A stretch of 64,000 bases of DNA from CAYTTR01 sp964440805 (lineage in GTDB: Bacteria > Acidobacteriota > Aminicenantia > Aminicenantales > Aminicenantaceae): the NCBI GenBank assembly GCA_964440805.1, contig CAYTTR010000003.1, positions 1 through 64,000 of the forward strand, given 5' to 3'. A program made the position numbers and the translations under genes. The notes below the pieces were generated by a model. That model was given only the letters and a program-made list of their open reading frames with translations, did not search any database and was not told the DNA's origin. Position 1 is the stretch's first letter; the number at the start of each line of letters is the position of its first letter. This document shows positions 7,194 to 15,725 of the stretch, one piece after another.

Positions 7194-10100
7194 GTGAAGA
7201 AAGTTAAATTATTTCTTACCCCGCTCCTCGGCTTGCTGCTTATCAGCGGATTCCTTTTAGCCCAGCAGGATAAAGGTAATCTCAGAGGAGTTGTCACCGA
7301 CATAGAAGGTATGCCCCTTCCCGGAGTTTCTGTTGAAGCAAAAGGCTCAACTGGTACCATATCAACTTTAACTGATAATAATGGTGTGTACCGTCTGCTG
7401 GCTCTTTTTCCAGGAGAATATACAGTCACTTTTAGGCTGGAAGGATTCAAACCTGTAGTCAGAATGGGTATCATTGTTAGAGTTGAAGAAACTCTGACCC
7501 TGGATATTTCCATGGAGATGGGAGGTCTGGAAGAAGAGGTGACGGTTATAGGAAAATCCCCTCTGGTCGATGTCAAGAGCACCACCAAAGGAATGACCCT
7601 TAACAAGCAAATGTTCGAGATGCTTCCCAAAGGCAGGAATTTTGACACTCTGGTGACCGCTATTCCCGGCGTTAATTCAGAGCCTTATTTATCCGGAATT
7701 TCAGTCGACGGCGCCAGCGGAGCAGAAAACATGTACTACATCGACGGAATGGACATCACCAACATGTACGGCGGCACCCGGGGACAAAGCGCCGCTTTTG
7801 AGTTTGTGGAAGAAGTCCAGATTAAAGCCAGTGGTTATCAGGCCGAGTTCGGCGGTTCCATGGGTGGTGTGATTAATGTAATCACCCGCTCCGGGGGAAA
7901 TGAATTCCACGGTGAGTTGATTGGGTATTATTCGGGAAGCAAGCTTACCACCAAAGAGAGAGACACCCTCCGACTCAATCCCGAAGATGTATCAATTGCC
8001 GAGTATGTAAACTATGAAGACCTTTACGGAAAGGATGCTATCGACAGGTGGGAAGCAGGCTTCAGCCTGGGTGGTTACATCGTTAAAGACAGGCTGTGGT
8101 TTTATGGAAGCTTTCTGCCCACTTTCCGGAAAACAGTGAGGCACATAGACTGGCATGGCTATGACCGTGAAGGCGATTACGAAGAAAACCAAACCTGGTG
8201 GAATGGGCAATTAAAGCTTACTGCCCAACCTCTTGAGGAACTGCGGTTAAGCGGAACATTTGTCAACAATTTCTATAAATACAGAGGAGATCTTCCTTCC
8301 CGGGATGGAGTCGGAAATCCTGATTTTCCCTGGGATGAAAAAGGATTCGACTATCCCAACTTCACAGCCACTGTAGCTGCCGATTATCTGGTCGGTAACA
8401 ATTTTATGGTCAGCGCCAGAGGAGGCTATTTCCACCAGAACACAACCAACCAGCAGCTAAAACCGCCTGATGTCCCCAGATGGCGGTTCCTCAAAGAGGC
8501 CCCCGGGTATGCTTATACCAACAATCTGATGTTCCCCGAAATTCCGGAGCATTTGCGGCATGGAAGTGGCTGGTACAACATCGGCTATGATGACATGTTC
8601 GAAACCAACAAGGATATCCAGAACCGGTTGAGTGCCAACCTCGACTTCACCTATTACATGGATTTAGGTGGAGAACATGCTTGGAAAGCCGGAATCAACA
8701 TGGTCCGGATTGAGCAGGATGTAGATAATACCATCAAGGAAATCTATGTCATGCTTGGATGGGACCGTTCTTTTGTCCATCTGGATACAGGAGAGGAAGT
8801 TAGAGGGGAATACGGCTATTATGCTGTTCGCGGTGGAGAATCCGGTCCTTACGGAACATTTGCCAACCCCCACAGCTACCGCTGGGCTATCTATTTGCAG
8901 GACAGTTGGACCCCCAATTTTCTCCAGAACAGATTTACCCTGAATTTAGGTATAAGAGCAGAAAAAGAGGATATTCCTTCCTTCAGCGACTTGCCCGAGT
9001 ATCAGTATCCACCTATTGAATTCAATTTCAGCGATAAAATCGCACCCCGTATCGGTTTTATTTACGACGTTTTTGGTGATGCTACCACCAAGGTGTTCGG
9101 CAGCTTCGCTTATTACTATGATGTCATGAAGCTGGACATGGCTCTTGGTTCCTACGGCGGATTCAAATGGATCAGTGACTACTATACCCTGGATGACTAT
9201 GATTTCACCAAAATCACAAAAGACAACCCAGGTGGCGCCGGAACATATATCCGTTCTTACAACTGGCGGGAACCTTCCTTTGACACTACTGATCCGAGCT
9301 TGAAGCCAATGGCTCAAACAGAGTTTTCTCTTGGTGCAGAAAGAGAGCTAAGGGAAAGCCTGTCCGCTTCCGTCCGTTTCGTATACAAGCACTTGATCAG
9401 AACAATCGAAGATGTAGGTGTTTTGACTGCGGGCGGTGAACAATACTTCACGGCCAATCCCGGATACGGGTGGACACTGCCTGAATCTCAAGGTGGGAAA
9501 TTCGATGATATGTATCCTGCCTGTCCAAAAGCCAAGCGGGAATACTATGCCGTCAACATCAATGTGGACAAAAGGTTCAGCAATAATTGGCTGGGCGGAT
9601 TCTCCTACACCTGGAGCCGGCTCTATGGAAACTATTCCGGTTTAGCCAGTTCCGATGAATGGGGCAGAAACAGCCCTAATGTTGAAAGGTACTGGGATCT
9701 CTGGTGGCACAATATCGATAAGAACGGCGGCTACATTGAGGGCCTGCTTAACACTGACAGGCCTCATCAGTTCAAGTTCTACGGAAGTTACCGCTTTGAC
9801 TGGGGGCTGACCGTGGGCCTGGTGGCCAACGGTATGAGCGGTATTCCGATTACAAGAGAGCTGCACACTGGCCTTGAGGGTTATTACCCTGATGGCCGGG
9901 CAACCGACGGCCGTACACCCTTCCTGTTCTACGCGGATGTCTATGCCGAGTATAATCTTAAAGTCACTGACAGATACAGAATTCAGCTAAACCTCAACAT
10001 TGATAATGTTTTAGACACCAAGAGTGCCCGCAGAGTATACGGACTGATGAACCAGACTTCTGTAATCCTGACTGATGAAGAACGGCTTCAGGGATGGGGC

Positions 10101-10232
10101 TATGACGAATCAGCTAATACGGTCACTTCTTATTACCGGACCCGTTCTTATATGCCTGATCCGCGTTTCCTTAAAGAAATGGCTTTCTTCCCTTCTCTTG
10201 AAGCCAGATTCGGAATTAAGTTCTTGTTTTAA
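7194..10232 (+). CDS. TonB-dependent receptor with N-terminal carboxypeptidase-regulatory-like domain
   Basis: An outer-membrane active-transport receptor. I place the start at GTG 7194 because AGGAG lies just upstream and the next residues (KKVKLFLTPLLGLLLISGFL) form a proper signal peptide; the ATG at 7140 would add a charged non-signal leader. Product about 1012 residues. Order: signal peptide; CarboxypepD_reg-like beta-sandwich (about 30-110, GNLRGVVTDIEGMPLPGVSV); plug domain (about 115-230, with YIDGMDITNMYGG and GGVINVITRSGG); then a long 22-strand-type barrel ending in FGIKFLF with terminal phenylalanine. In related phyla such receptors take up peptides or oligosaccharides. An intrinsic terminator follows at 10259. 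Ligand unknown. Confidence 0.93.
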   Translation: MKKVKLFLTPLLGLLLISGFLLAQQDKGNLRGVVTDIEGMPLPGVSVEAKGSTGTISTLTDNNGVYRLLALFPGEYTVTFRLEGFKPVVRMGIIVRVEETLTLDISMEMGGLEEEVTVIGKSPLVDVKSTTKGMTLNKQMFEMLPKGRNFDTLVTAIPGVNSEPYLSGISVDGASGAENMYYIDGMDITNMYGGTRGQSAAFEFVEEVQIKASGYQAEFGGSMGGVINVITRSGGNEFHGELIGYYSGSKLTTKERDTLRLNPEDVSIAEYVNYEDLYGKDAIDRWEAGFSLGGYIVKDRLWFYGSFLPTFRKTVRHIDWHGYDREGDYEENQTWWNGQLKLTAQPLEELRLSGTFVNNFYKYRGDLPSRDGVGNPDFPWDEKGFDYPNFTATVAADYLVGNNFMVSARGGYFHQNTTNQQLKPPDVPRWRFLKEAPGYAYTNNLMFPEIPEHLRHGSGWYNIGYDDMFETNKDIQNRLSANLDFTYYMDLGGEHAWKAGINMVRIEQDVDNTIKEIYVMLGWDRSFVHLDTGEEVRGEYGYYAVRGGESGPYGTFANPHSYRWAIYLQDSWTPNFLQNRFTLNLGIRAEKEDIPSFSDLPEYQYPPIEFNFSDKIAPRIGFIYDVFGDATTKVFGSFAYYYDVMKLDMALGSYGGFKWISDYYTLDDYDFTKITKDNPGGAGTYIRSYNWREPSFDTTDPSLKPMAQTEFSLGAERELRESLSASVRFVYKHLIRTIEDVGVLTAGGEQYFTANPGYGWTLPESQGGKFDDMYPACPKAKREYYAVNINVDKRFSNNWLGGFSYTWSRLYGNYSGLASSDEWGRNSPNVERYWDLWWHNIDKNGGYIEGLLNTDRPHQFKFYGSYRFDWGLTVGLVANGMSGIPITRELHTGLEGYYPDGRATDGRTPFLFYADVYAEYNLKVTDRYRIQLNLNIDNVLDTKSARRVYGLMNQTSVILTDEERLQGWGYDESANTVTSYYRTRSYMPDPRFLKEMAFFPSLEARFGIKFLF

Positions 10233-10258
10233 GTTGCTCTAAACTCAAATCGAAGCTC

Positions 10259-10297
10259 AAGGCCCTCTCTTTTTAAAAGAGAGGGCCTTTTTTTATT
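10259..10297 (+). terminator. Intrinsic terminator of the TonB receptor gene
   Basis: Perfect stem GGCCCTCTCTTTT / AAAAGAGAGGGCC followed by a run of seven T, 27 bases after the receptor stop codon. Confidence 0.92.
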
Positions 10298-10312
10298 TAG
10301 AAATCAAAATAA

Positions 10313-10480
10313 CCCGGATTATTCACGAGTCGAGGCATAGGACACCCACTTTCGTGAGTGCAGGCACGCAACTGTGGTCAGATATATGCTGGGTCAGTCC
10401 ACTGCAAGTACCCCTAAGGAATCAGATTTTATTACCAGCGAGCATAACCAAAAAAAGACCTATATGTAGAGATTACTTGG
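10313..10480 (+). repeat. E2 dispersed element, degenerate copy 3
   Basis: Begins CCCGGATTATTCACGAGTCGAGG like the E2 copy at 60890 and shares downstream pieces (GGCATAGGACAC, CTGGGTC, GCAAGTACCC, AGATTTTATTAC). The right terminus cannot be recognised. It fills the gap between the TonB receptor terminator and the convergent TPR gene. Confidence 0.5.
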
Positions 10481-10543
10481 GTATGGCTTTTATCCACTTA
10501 CCGTTATTACTAAGTTATCACGAAGTTTTCACAAAATGGGGAC

Positions 10544-11512
10544 TTACTTTTTTATGTAATTCAATATGTTTTCTACCTGGGCCGATCTTTCTGAGTCAGG
10601 CTTGAGTTGTAAGAATTTTTCAAAATTTTCTATGGCTTTCAGATTATCACCCTTATTTAAATAGACATATCCCAACTTGAGATAGGGATCAGCCCACTCG
10701 GGATTAATCTTGATTGCCATCTCGAAATAGCGTATAGCTTGGTCGATTTTCTGATTGGAAAAATAAATTTCTCCCACATTGTAAGGTAAAATCTCATTTT
10801 CAGAATATGTTTCTATTGATTCTTCAAAGAATTTCTGTGCCTCCTCGAGATCACCTTTTTTCAAGTAAAGTTCTCCCTTGGCTGCCAGGGCTTTGGCTGT
10901 AATTTCCTGCCCTAAAGCTTCATCACTTTGTGCTTTCTCAAGGACTATTTCATATTCTTCAACAGCTTTTTCATAATCCCCCATCTCTCTGTAGGCATCT
11001 CCTATAAATAGATGAGATTGATAAGCTAAGGGATTTTGGGTAAGAAATTCCTCAAAAAAGGAAAGTGCTTCTTGGTATTTTCCTTCTTCCAAAAGCTGAT
11101 TTCCTCTTTCCAGCAATTCCAGTGAAGCTTCGTCTTGAATAATAGGCTTATCTGTTGGTTCTAATTTTTTTAAAGTCAGAGCCACAGTCGGATTTCTTTC
11201 CAGCTGCCGGACATAAACATCTGTATAGGCAGGGATAAATCCTTCTGCTGAAGCTGTAACTCGCCACATCCCTGTTCCCAAACCGAAAAACACCCACTCT
11301 CCTTTCTCATCAGTTTCAGCTTCCATCTTAAACTCCTGGTTTTCCAGAAACTCAATAACTACTTGGACTGAAGAGATGGGATTTCCCTCGTTGTCCACCA
11401 CTGTTCCTTTAAGCCGCCCCTTTCCTCTTCCAGCTTGGGCAGCAGCAGAGGCAACAAAAATAACAGATAACAGGCTCAACAGAAAAGCCCGTATTAATAT
11501 TTTTGATTTCAT
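10544..11512 (-). CDS. Secreted carboxypeptidase-regulatory-like / TPR protein
   Basis: About 322 residues from the ATG at 11512, chosen because GGAGG lies 6 bases upstream. A signal peptide (MKSKILIRAFLLSLLSVIF, cleaved near ASAAAQA) is followed by one CarboxypepD_reg-like beta-sandwich (about 32-118, KGRLKGTVVDNEGNPISSVQ) and then about five TPR repeats to the C-terminus (for example ADPYLKLGYVYLNKGDNLKA). TPR arrays mediate protein contacts, so an envelope scaffold is likely, but no function is known. It precedes, on the same strand, no other gene before the convergent E2 element; upstream neighbours are the two GWxTD genes, with which it shares envelope location and possibly transcription. 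Confidence 0.82.
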   Translation of the reverse strand: MKSKILIRAFLLSLLSVIFVASAAAQAGRGKGRLKGTVVDNEGNPISSVQVVIEFLENQEFKMEAETDEKGEWVFFGLGTGMWRVTASAEGFIPAYTDVYVRQLERNPTVALTLKKLEPTDKPIIQDEASLELLERGNQLLEEGKYQEALSFFEEFLTQNPLAYQSHLFIGDAYREMGDYEKAVEEYEIVLEKAQSDEALGQEITAKALAAKGELYLKKGDLEEAQKFFEESIETYSENEILPYNVGEIYFSNQKIDQAIRYFEMAIKINPEWADPYLKLGYVYLNKGDNLKAIENFEKFLQLKPDSERSAQVENILNYIKK

Positions 11513-11591
11513 GTTTTCCTCCAGCATCCTTTAATATTAAAATGAACTTTTATTTATCTTTACCATCCAAAACTTTCAATATCTCTTCTAC

Positions 11592-12521
11592 TTAAATAGT
11601 GAGCCGAATTGTTTTTCTTATCCGGTTTTCGTCGGTTTTATTCTCCAGCTCTATATGGGTTAGGTACTGGCCGGGAGGAAGTTTAACCGGGATTTCTATT
11701 ATGTAGTCCCTTTTAATGGCCTCATAGAGTTGATCCAAATCTAAAGACAGTGTGTAACTTTTCTCAAAGCTTGCTACTTCTTTATCAGATGAATCAAGAA
11801 TGTTCAGAAGTACTTCTAAAGTCGTCTCCAACTTTTCTTTTGTTTCTTTGAACCAGATGTTTTTGTAAGGAATTTTCACCTGAATAAGTACCTCTCCTTC
11901 TTTAACTTTCTTGACATCAAGGTCGAAGTCAAAAACCACATCTTTGTCCTCAACTTGAGGTTTCCTTTCCATTTGAGCCTTATTCATCTCTGAAATGTGG
12001 AAAGCGCTCTGGGGTATTAATTTATAGTCTCCATTCCATGATCGATCGATGAAAATTACAGGGAAAAAGCCATAGTACCATATTTCCATGGGCTTTCCGT
12101 AAAAAGTATAACCCCTGGGATAGACATTTCTTTGATCAGGCGGACCAAGCAAAATATAGATTCTTCCCCTGTCCTGAAGCCAACCTGGCGTTCCCCCTTC
12201 TCTGAATAACATGTTGGCTTCTTCGATCCGATTATAATATTGTTCCTTGAATTCATTTTCTTCAGTATAGGGATCGGGATCTCTTTTTTGCCAAAATTCC
12301 CCAATGAATTTTTCCCTTTCCGAGGGAGGCAGGTTAAGGAAAATTTTATGCTCCTGCTTAGTGATGATATATCTTACCTTGGAAAGAAATTCCCTGCTGT
12401 CAGGATCGAAATCTTTGGGAATCTTGTAAGCAGCACAGGAAAATAGAAGCATAAGAGATATAATCACTCCCAGGAAACGACCTGAGAAAAAACGGTAACA
12501 AAATGTATTTGCTTTTTTCAT
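11592..12521 (-). CDS. GWxTD-domain lipoprotein
   Basis: A 309-residue protein with a lipoprotein signal (VIISLMLLFSC, lipobox LFSC) and a single GWxTD-type domain (about 35-170): KFIGEFWQKRDPDP and GWLQDRGRIYILLGPPDQ. The namesake motif reads GWLQD, with Gln where Thr is usual. The C-terminal half (from about 190) is beta-rich (LIQVKIPYKNIWFKETKEKL). The family is widespread in Acidobacteriota-type bacteria and its function is unknown; many members sit with TPR proteins. Its ATG overlaps the stop of the larger GWxTD gene (TAATG), so the two are translationally coupled. Confidence 0.85.
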   Translation of the reverse strand: MKKANTFCYRFFSGRFLGVIISLMLLFSCAAYKIPKDFDPDSREFLSKVRYIITKQEHKIFLNLPPSEREKFIGEFWQKRDPDPYTEENEFKEQYYNRIEEANMLFREGGTPGWLQDRGRIYILLGPPDQRNVYPRGYTFYGKPMEIWYYGFFPVIFIDRSWNGDYKLIPQSAFHISEMNKAQMERKPQVEDKDVVFDFDLDVKKVKEGEVLIQVKIPYKNIWFKETKEKLETTLEVLLNILDSSDKEVASFEKSYTLSLDLDQLYEAIKRDYIIEIPVKLPPGQYLTHIELENKTDENRIRKTIRLTI

Positions 12522-14590
12522 TATTTTTCCTTAATGGATTCCACCACCTTCTTTATATTCTCCTGGTTAGGATTAATTTCCAGGGATTTTTTCCAGGCGA
12601 CCAGAGCTTCTTTTTTATTTCCCAGATTATAGTAGCATTCTCCTACTGAATTAAGAATATTTAGATTAGTGCCGTAATGAGAAAGATACTCCTTATAATA
12701 GGAAATAGCCTGTTGGAGCTCCCCTAATTTCTGACAAGATTTTCCTAACAGCTCTAAAAAACGGTGTTTTTCTTGATGATCCAGGAATTTTTCTGCAGTC
12801 TCTTTGACTCCTCGATAATCCTTGATCAGATAAAGGATATGAGAGAAATCCAGAGCAAATTTTACATTAAGTGGTTCCTGGTGATAAGCTTTTCCCAATA
12901 AAGCTTTTGCCTCTGAGAGGTGTTTTTTATTCAGAAGCTGGTTTCCGATAATATTGGAGTACATTGGATGATCGGAGGAAGGCATAGGGAAGGATAGAAC
13001 CCAGGGCCGGGGCATCGAGGAAAAAGGAGAAATGGAAAAAAAACTTTGCTCAAAAATAACAATATCTTCTCTGTTATCAAAGAGAGAGACCTTTATTAAA
13101 TAATGGCCAGGAGAAAAGTCAGTTAAAGGGAATTCCTCCAGTATATTTGCGGGATCCGGATAATCTTTCAGCGATTTTCTCTTCGTCAGTACAGGTTTGT
13201 CCCGATCATTTTCTTTGAAAAAGGCATACTTTAAATATCCATTTTCTCTCATGTCTGTTTTCATTCCATAGATTTGAAAGTAAAGATAAAGTATGTCCTG
13301 GGGAACAAAATCACTACGAGGAGAAGGAACAAGCTGAATGTCGTTAAGGAGAAATGGTTTGTTATTCCCCTTGTATTTTGAATCTCTGATGATCCTGTTG
13401 GCCAAGATCAGAGGACTCATTTGAAAAGAAGATGTCTCGGGAATGGTCAGGCTTTTCTCAAACGATGTAAATTCCTTGGATACGGTATTTTTTAAAAGCA
13501 GATCGAATTTATAATTCCCTTCAATTAGAGGAAACATATCTTGGAAGCTGAATAGCTTGTTCTTTATATTATCCAACTGGTCTTTATTAAACTTAATGGG
13601 AACTGTTTTTTCGTACTGAAAGATAGTGTTGCCGTCAATATCGGAAACTTTTCCATTAATATTGATATTGGTATAGAATTCGTTTTGCAATTGTTCGATA
13701 GAGAGCTTCTTTGGTTCAATCAGAAAATGAACAAAGAAAATTCCTGAGCTATCCTTTATTACACGCACATAGGAATCATTGTCTATATAATTGGCCGTGT
13801 AATCCACTTCAACGAAATCTTTATACTGCAGCAGTTTTTCAGCATAGGTGTCATCGATCTTCTGATAAGAAGCCTTTGGGATTTTCTCTGAGATTAGAAT
13901 CTCAGAGGCAATGGAAGGAGAAAAAGTGTGTCTTTCTTCACCTTCAAGCAGAGTCAAGGAAACTTTGGCTATATTAGGTTCAGCATCTCTGATTTCGTAG
14001 TAGGCAGCCATATGATCCATTGGGTCTCCTCTATAACTGTTGAGGAGAGCCTGAGGACCGAATTTGACCGGTGAATAAATTTCATATTCCCCAACTCCTC
14101 TCCTTTTAAAGAAGACCACATTGAAAGCATTAGGGAGACCGTATTCTTGAAATCCCTCATAAAACCAGATAACAGTGGGACGGATTTCAGATAGGTTCTC
14201 GAATCTTTCGATTGTTTTCGGCTCCCCCAAAATGATGTAGATTCTTCCCATGTCAGTTTTCCAGCCCGGCACAGGGGATTCTCTTCCAAACCAGTTGTTG
14301 GCATATTTAATCCGGCGGAAGTGTTCTGTTTTAAATTCGTTTTCAGGGGTGTGCGGATTAGGATCCCGTTTGCGCCAGAAGGCTTCGATAAACATTTCTC
14401 TTTCTCTGTCGCTTCCAAGTTTAAGAAAAACTTCCTTTTCCTTGGGGGTTATGATGTAGACAACCTCTTCTTCCAGCCATTTTCTGTATTTTTCGGGAAT
14501 TTCTAAAGATTTTTCTTTCTGGCCGTTTGAAAACAGGACAAGCACGAAGAAGAACAAAAGCACCGCAAAAAATGTTTTTTTCATTTTCAT
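12521..14590 (-). CDS. GWxTD-domain protein with C-terminal TPR repeats
   Basis: A 689-residue exported protein. It has a signal peptide (MKMKKTFFAVLLFFFVLVLF), a GWxTD domain (about 30-170) with AFWRKRDPNPHTPENEF and a canonical GWKTDMGRIYIILGEP, a long central beta-rich part (about 170-530), and two or three TPR repeats at the C-terminus (about 560-685; GECYYNLGNKKEALVAWKKS). The first domain is clearly a paralogue of the one in the gene directly downstream, with which it overlaps by one base. Together they look like a two-subunit envelope complex, which is an inference from coupling and shared domains. Only a weak ribosome binding site is visible. Confidence 0.85.
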   Translation of the reverse strand: MKMKKTFFAVLLFFFVLVLFSNGQKEKSLEIPEKYRKWLEEEVVYIITPKEKEVFLKLGSDREREMFIEAFWRKRDPNPHTPENEFKTEHFRRIKYANNWFGRESPVPGWKTDMGRIYIILGEPKTIERFENLSEIRPTVIWFYEGFQEYGLPNAFNVVFFKRRGVGEYEIYSPVKFGPQALLNSYRGDPMDHMAAYYEIRDAEPNIAKVSLTLLEGEERHTFSPSIASEILISEKIPKASYQKIDDTYAEKLLQYKDFVEVDYTANYIDNDSYVRVIKDSSGIFFVHFLIEPKKLSIEQLQNEFYTNININGKVSDIDGNTIFQYEKTVPIKFNKDQLDNIKNKLFSFQDMFPLIEGNYKFDLLLKNTVSKEFTSFEKSLTIPETSSFQMSPLILANRIIRDSKYKGNNKPFLLNDIQLVPSPRSDFVPQDILYLYFQIYGMKTDMRENGYLKYAFFKENDRDKPVLTKRKSLKDYPDPANILEEFPLTDFSPGHYLIKVSLFDNREDIVIFEQSFFSISPFSSMPRPWVLSFPMPSSDHPMYSNIIGNQLLNKKHLSEAKALLGKAYHQEPLNVKFALDFSHILYLIKDYRGVKETAEKFLDHQEKHRFLELLGKSCQKLGELQQAISYYKEYLSHYGTNLNILNSVGECYYNLGNKKEALVAWKKSLEINPNQENIKKVVESIKEK

Positions 14591-14771
14591 ATTCTCTTAA
14601 TAATTATAATTTAATCCAATAAAAAAATAAACTTTCGTGCATTTTTCAATTCATGTTTTGAGACAATTCTTTGAAGCTGAAAATGGTATCTTTGGTGATA
14701 TTATAAGCGGGATATATATTAATGGCGAACAGTATATACAAAACACAACCGAAAAAAACTTCTTGTAACTT

Positions 14772-15461
14772 TTATCTGCGTGAACCGCGGAGAATTAGAA
14801 GCCTGAGGAGTTGAACCACAGCCATGGCAGTAGCAGCAACATAAGTTAAGGCCGCAGCTGATAAAACCCGCTTGGCTCCCCTGAGTTCTTCTCCCTTGAG
14901 ATAACCACCTTGCTGCAACAATTCCATGGCTCTGCGGGAAGCATTGAATTCCACCGGCAGGGTCAAAACACTGAAAGCCACTGCTCCCACGAAAAGAAGT
15001 ATCCCCAGGTCCATAAGAGGGCTCGGTCCCTGGCTGCTGAAAAGAAAACCAATAAAAAACAGGGGGAAAGCCAAGGAGGAACCTAAATTGGCGACTGGGT
15101 AAATGGCATTTCTCAGGTAAAGAGGCGCATAACCTTGATGATGCTGAATTGCATGGCCTGCTTCATGAGCAGCAATTCCCAGGGCAGCCAAGGAGTTGGA
15201 TGAATAGACACCATCAGACAGGCGGAGAACCCTCTTGCGGGGATCATAATGATCGGTCAGGTTTCCAGCTACTCTTTCCACCCTAACCTTTGCTGCTCCC
15301 CTTGACTTCAGGACATCCTTGGCCACTTCAGCCGCAGTTATACGGGAAGAGGCTCCTTTTCTGCTGTATTTACTGTAAGTGCTTTTTACCTTCTGCTGAG
15401 CATAAAGAGCCAGGATTAACGGGGGTATTAAAAGGAAAAATGTATAATCCCAAAAAAACAT
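14772..15461 (-). CDS. YugP-family neutral zinc metallopeptidase (membrane)
   Basis: A 229-residue integral membrane protein of the YugP/Zn_peptidase_2 family. It starts with a transmembrane helix (FFWDYTFFLLIPPLILALYA), carries the zinc motif AAHEAGHAIQH near residue 104, and has two or three further hydrophobic segments (FPLFFIGFLF, LGILLFVGAVAFSVLTL, and a C-terminal helix). The family has the HExxH fold but its substrate is not established. The Shine-Dalgarno is excellent (AAGGAGGTGATAACCG-ATG). It stands alone: the upstream gap carries a palindromic repeat and the next gene is divergent. Confidence 0.9.
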   Translation of the reverse strand: MFFWDYTFFLLIPPLILALYAQQKVKSTYSKYSRKGASSRITAAEVAKDVLKSRGAAKVRVERVAGNLTDHYDPRKRVLRLSDGVYSSNSLAALGIAAHEAGHAIQHHQGYAPLYLRNAIYPVANLGSSLAFPLFFIGFLFSSQGPSPLMDLGILLFVGAVAFSVLTLPVEFNASRRAMELLQQGGYLKGEELRGAKRVLSAAALTYVAATAMAVVQLLRLLILRGSRR

Positions 15462-15524
15462 CGGTTATCACCTCCTTGAGGAATTATAGTACCAGCATCC
15501 CTTGTTTCTGTAAAGATTATAATA

Positions 15525-15601
15525 GGGACATGTAACAATTTCGTCCAATTTCTATCATATATTAATACTAAATCAACAACAGAAATTGGTAACGTGTCCC
15601 C
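15525..15601. repeat. REP/RAYT-like imperfect palindrome
   Basis: Ends GGGACATGTAACAATTTC (15525-15542) and GAAATTGGTAACGTGTCCC (15582-15600) are near-perfect inverted repeats around a 39-base AT-rich centre. The GGGGACACGTTACCAATTTC theme resembles repeats associated with REP-type tyrosine transposases in other genomes. No transposase is nearby. Confidence 0.55.
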
Positions 15602-15725
15602 ATTTTCTCTTTTGTGCTGGCGTTAGTTTTTGGGGGAACTTCATATCTTTCATCTCTTGACAGTTATTCTCCCAAGTGATAAATAGATTTCTTCATTAAA
15701 TTAACTAATGGAAATGGAGGGAAAC

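Noticed and set aside
13969..14418. 149-codon open frame inside the large GWxTD gene on the same strand
   Set aside because: Another frame of a gene with clear domain matches; no independent support.
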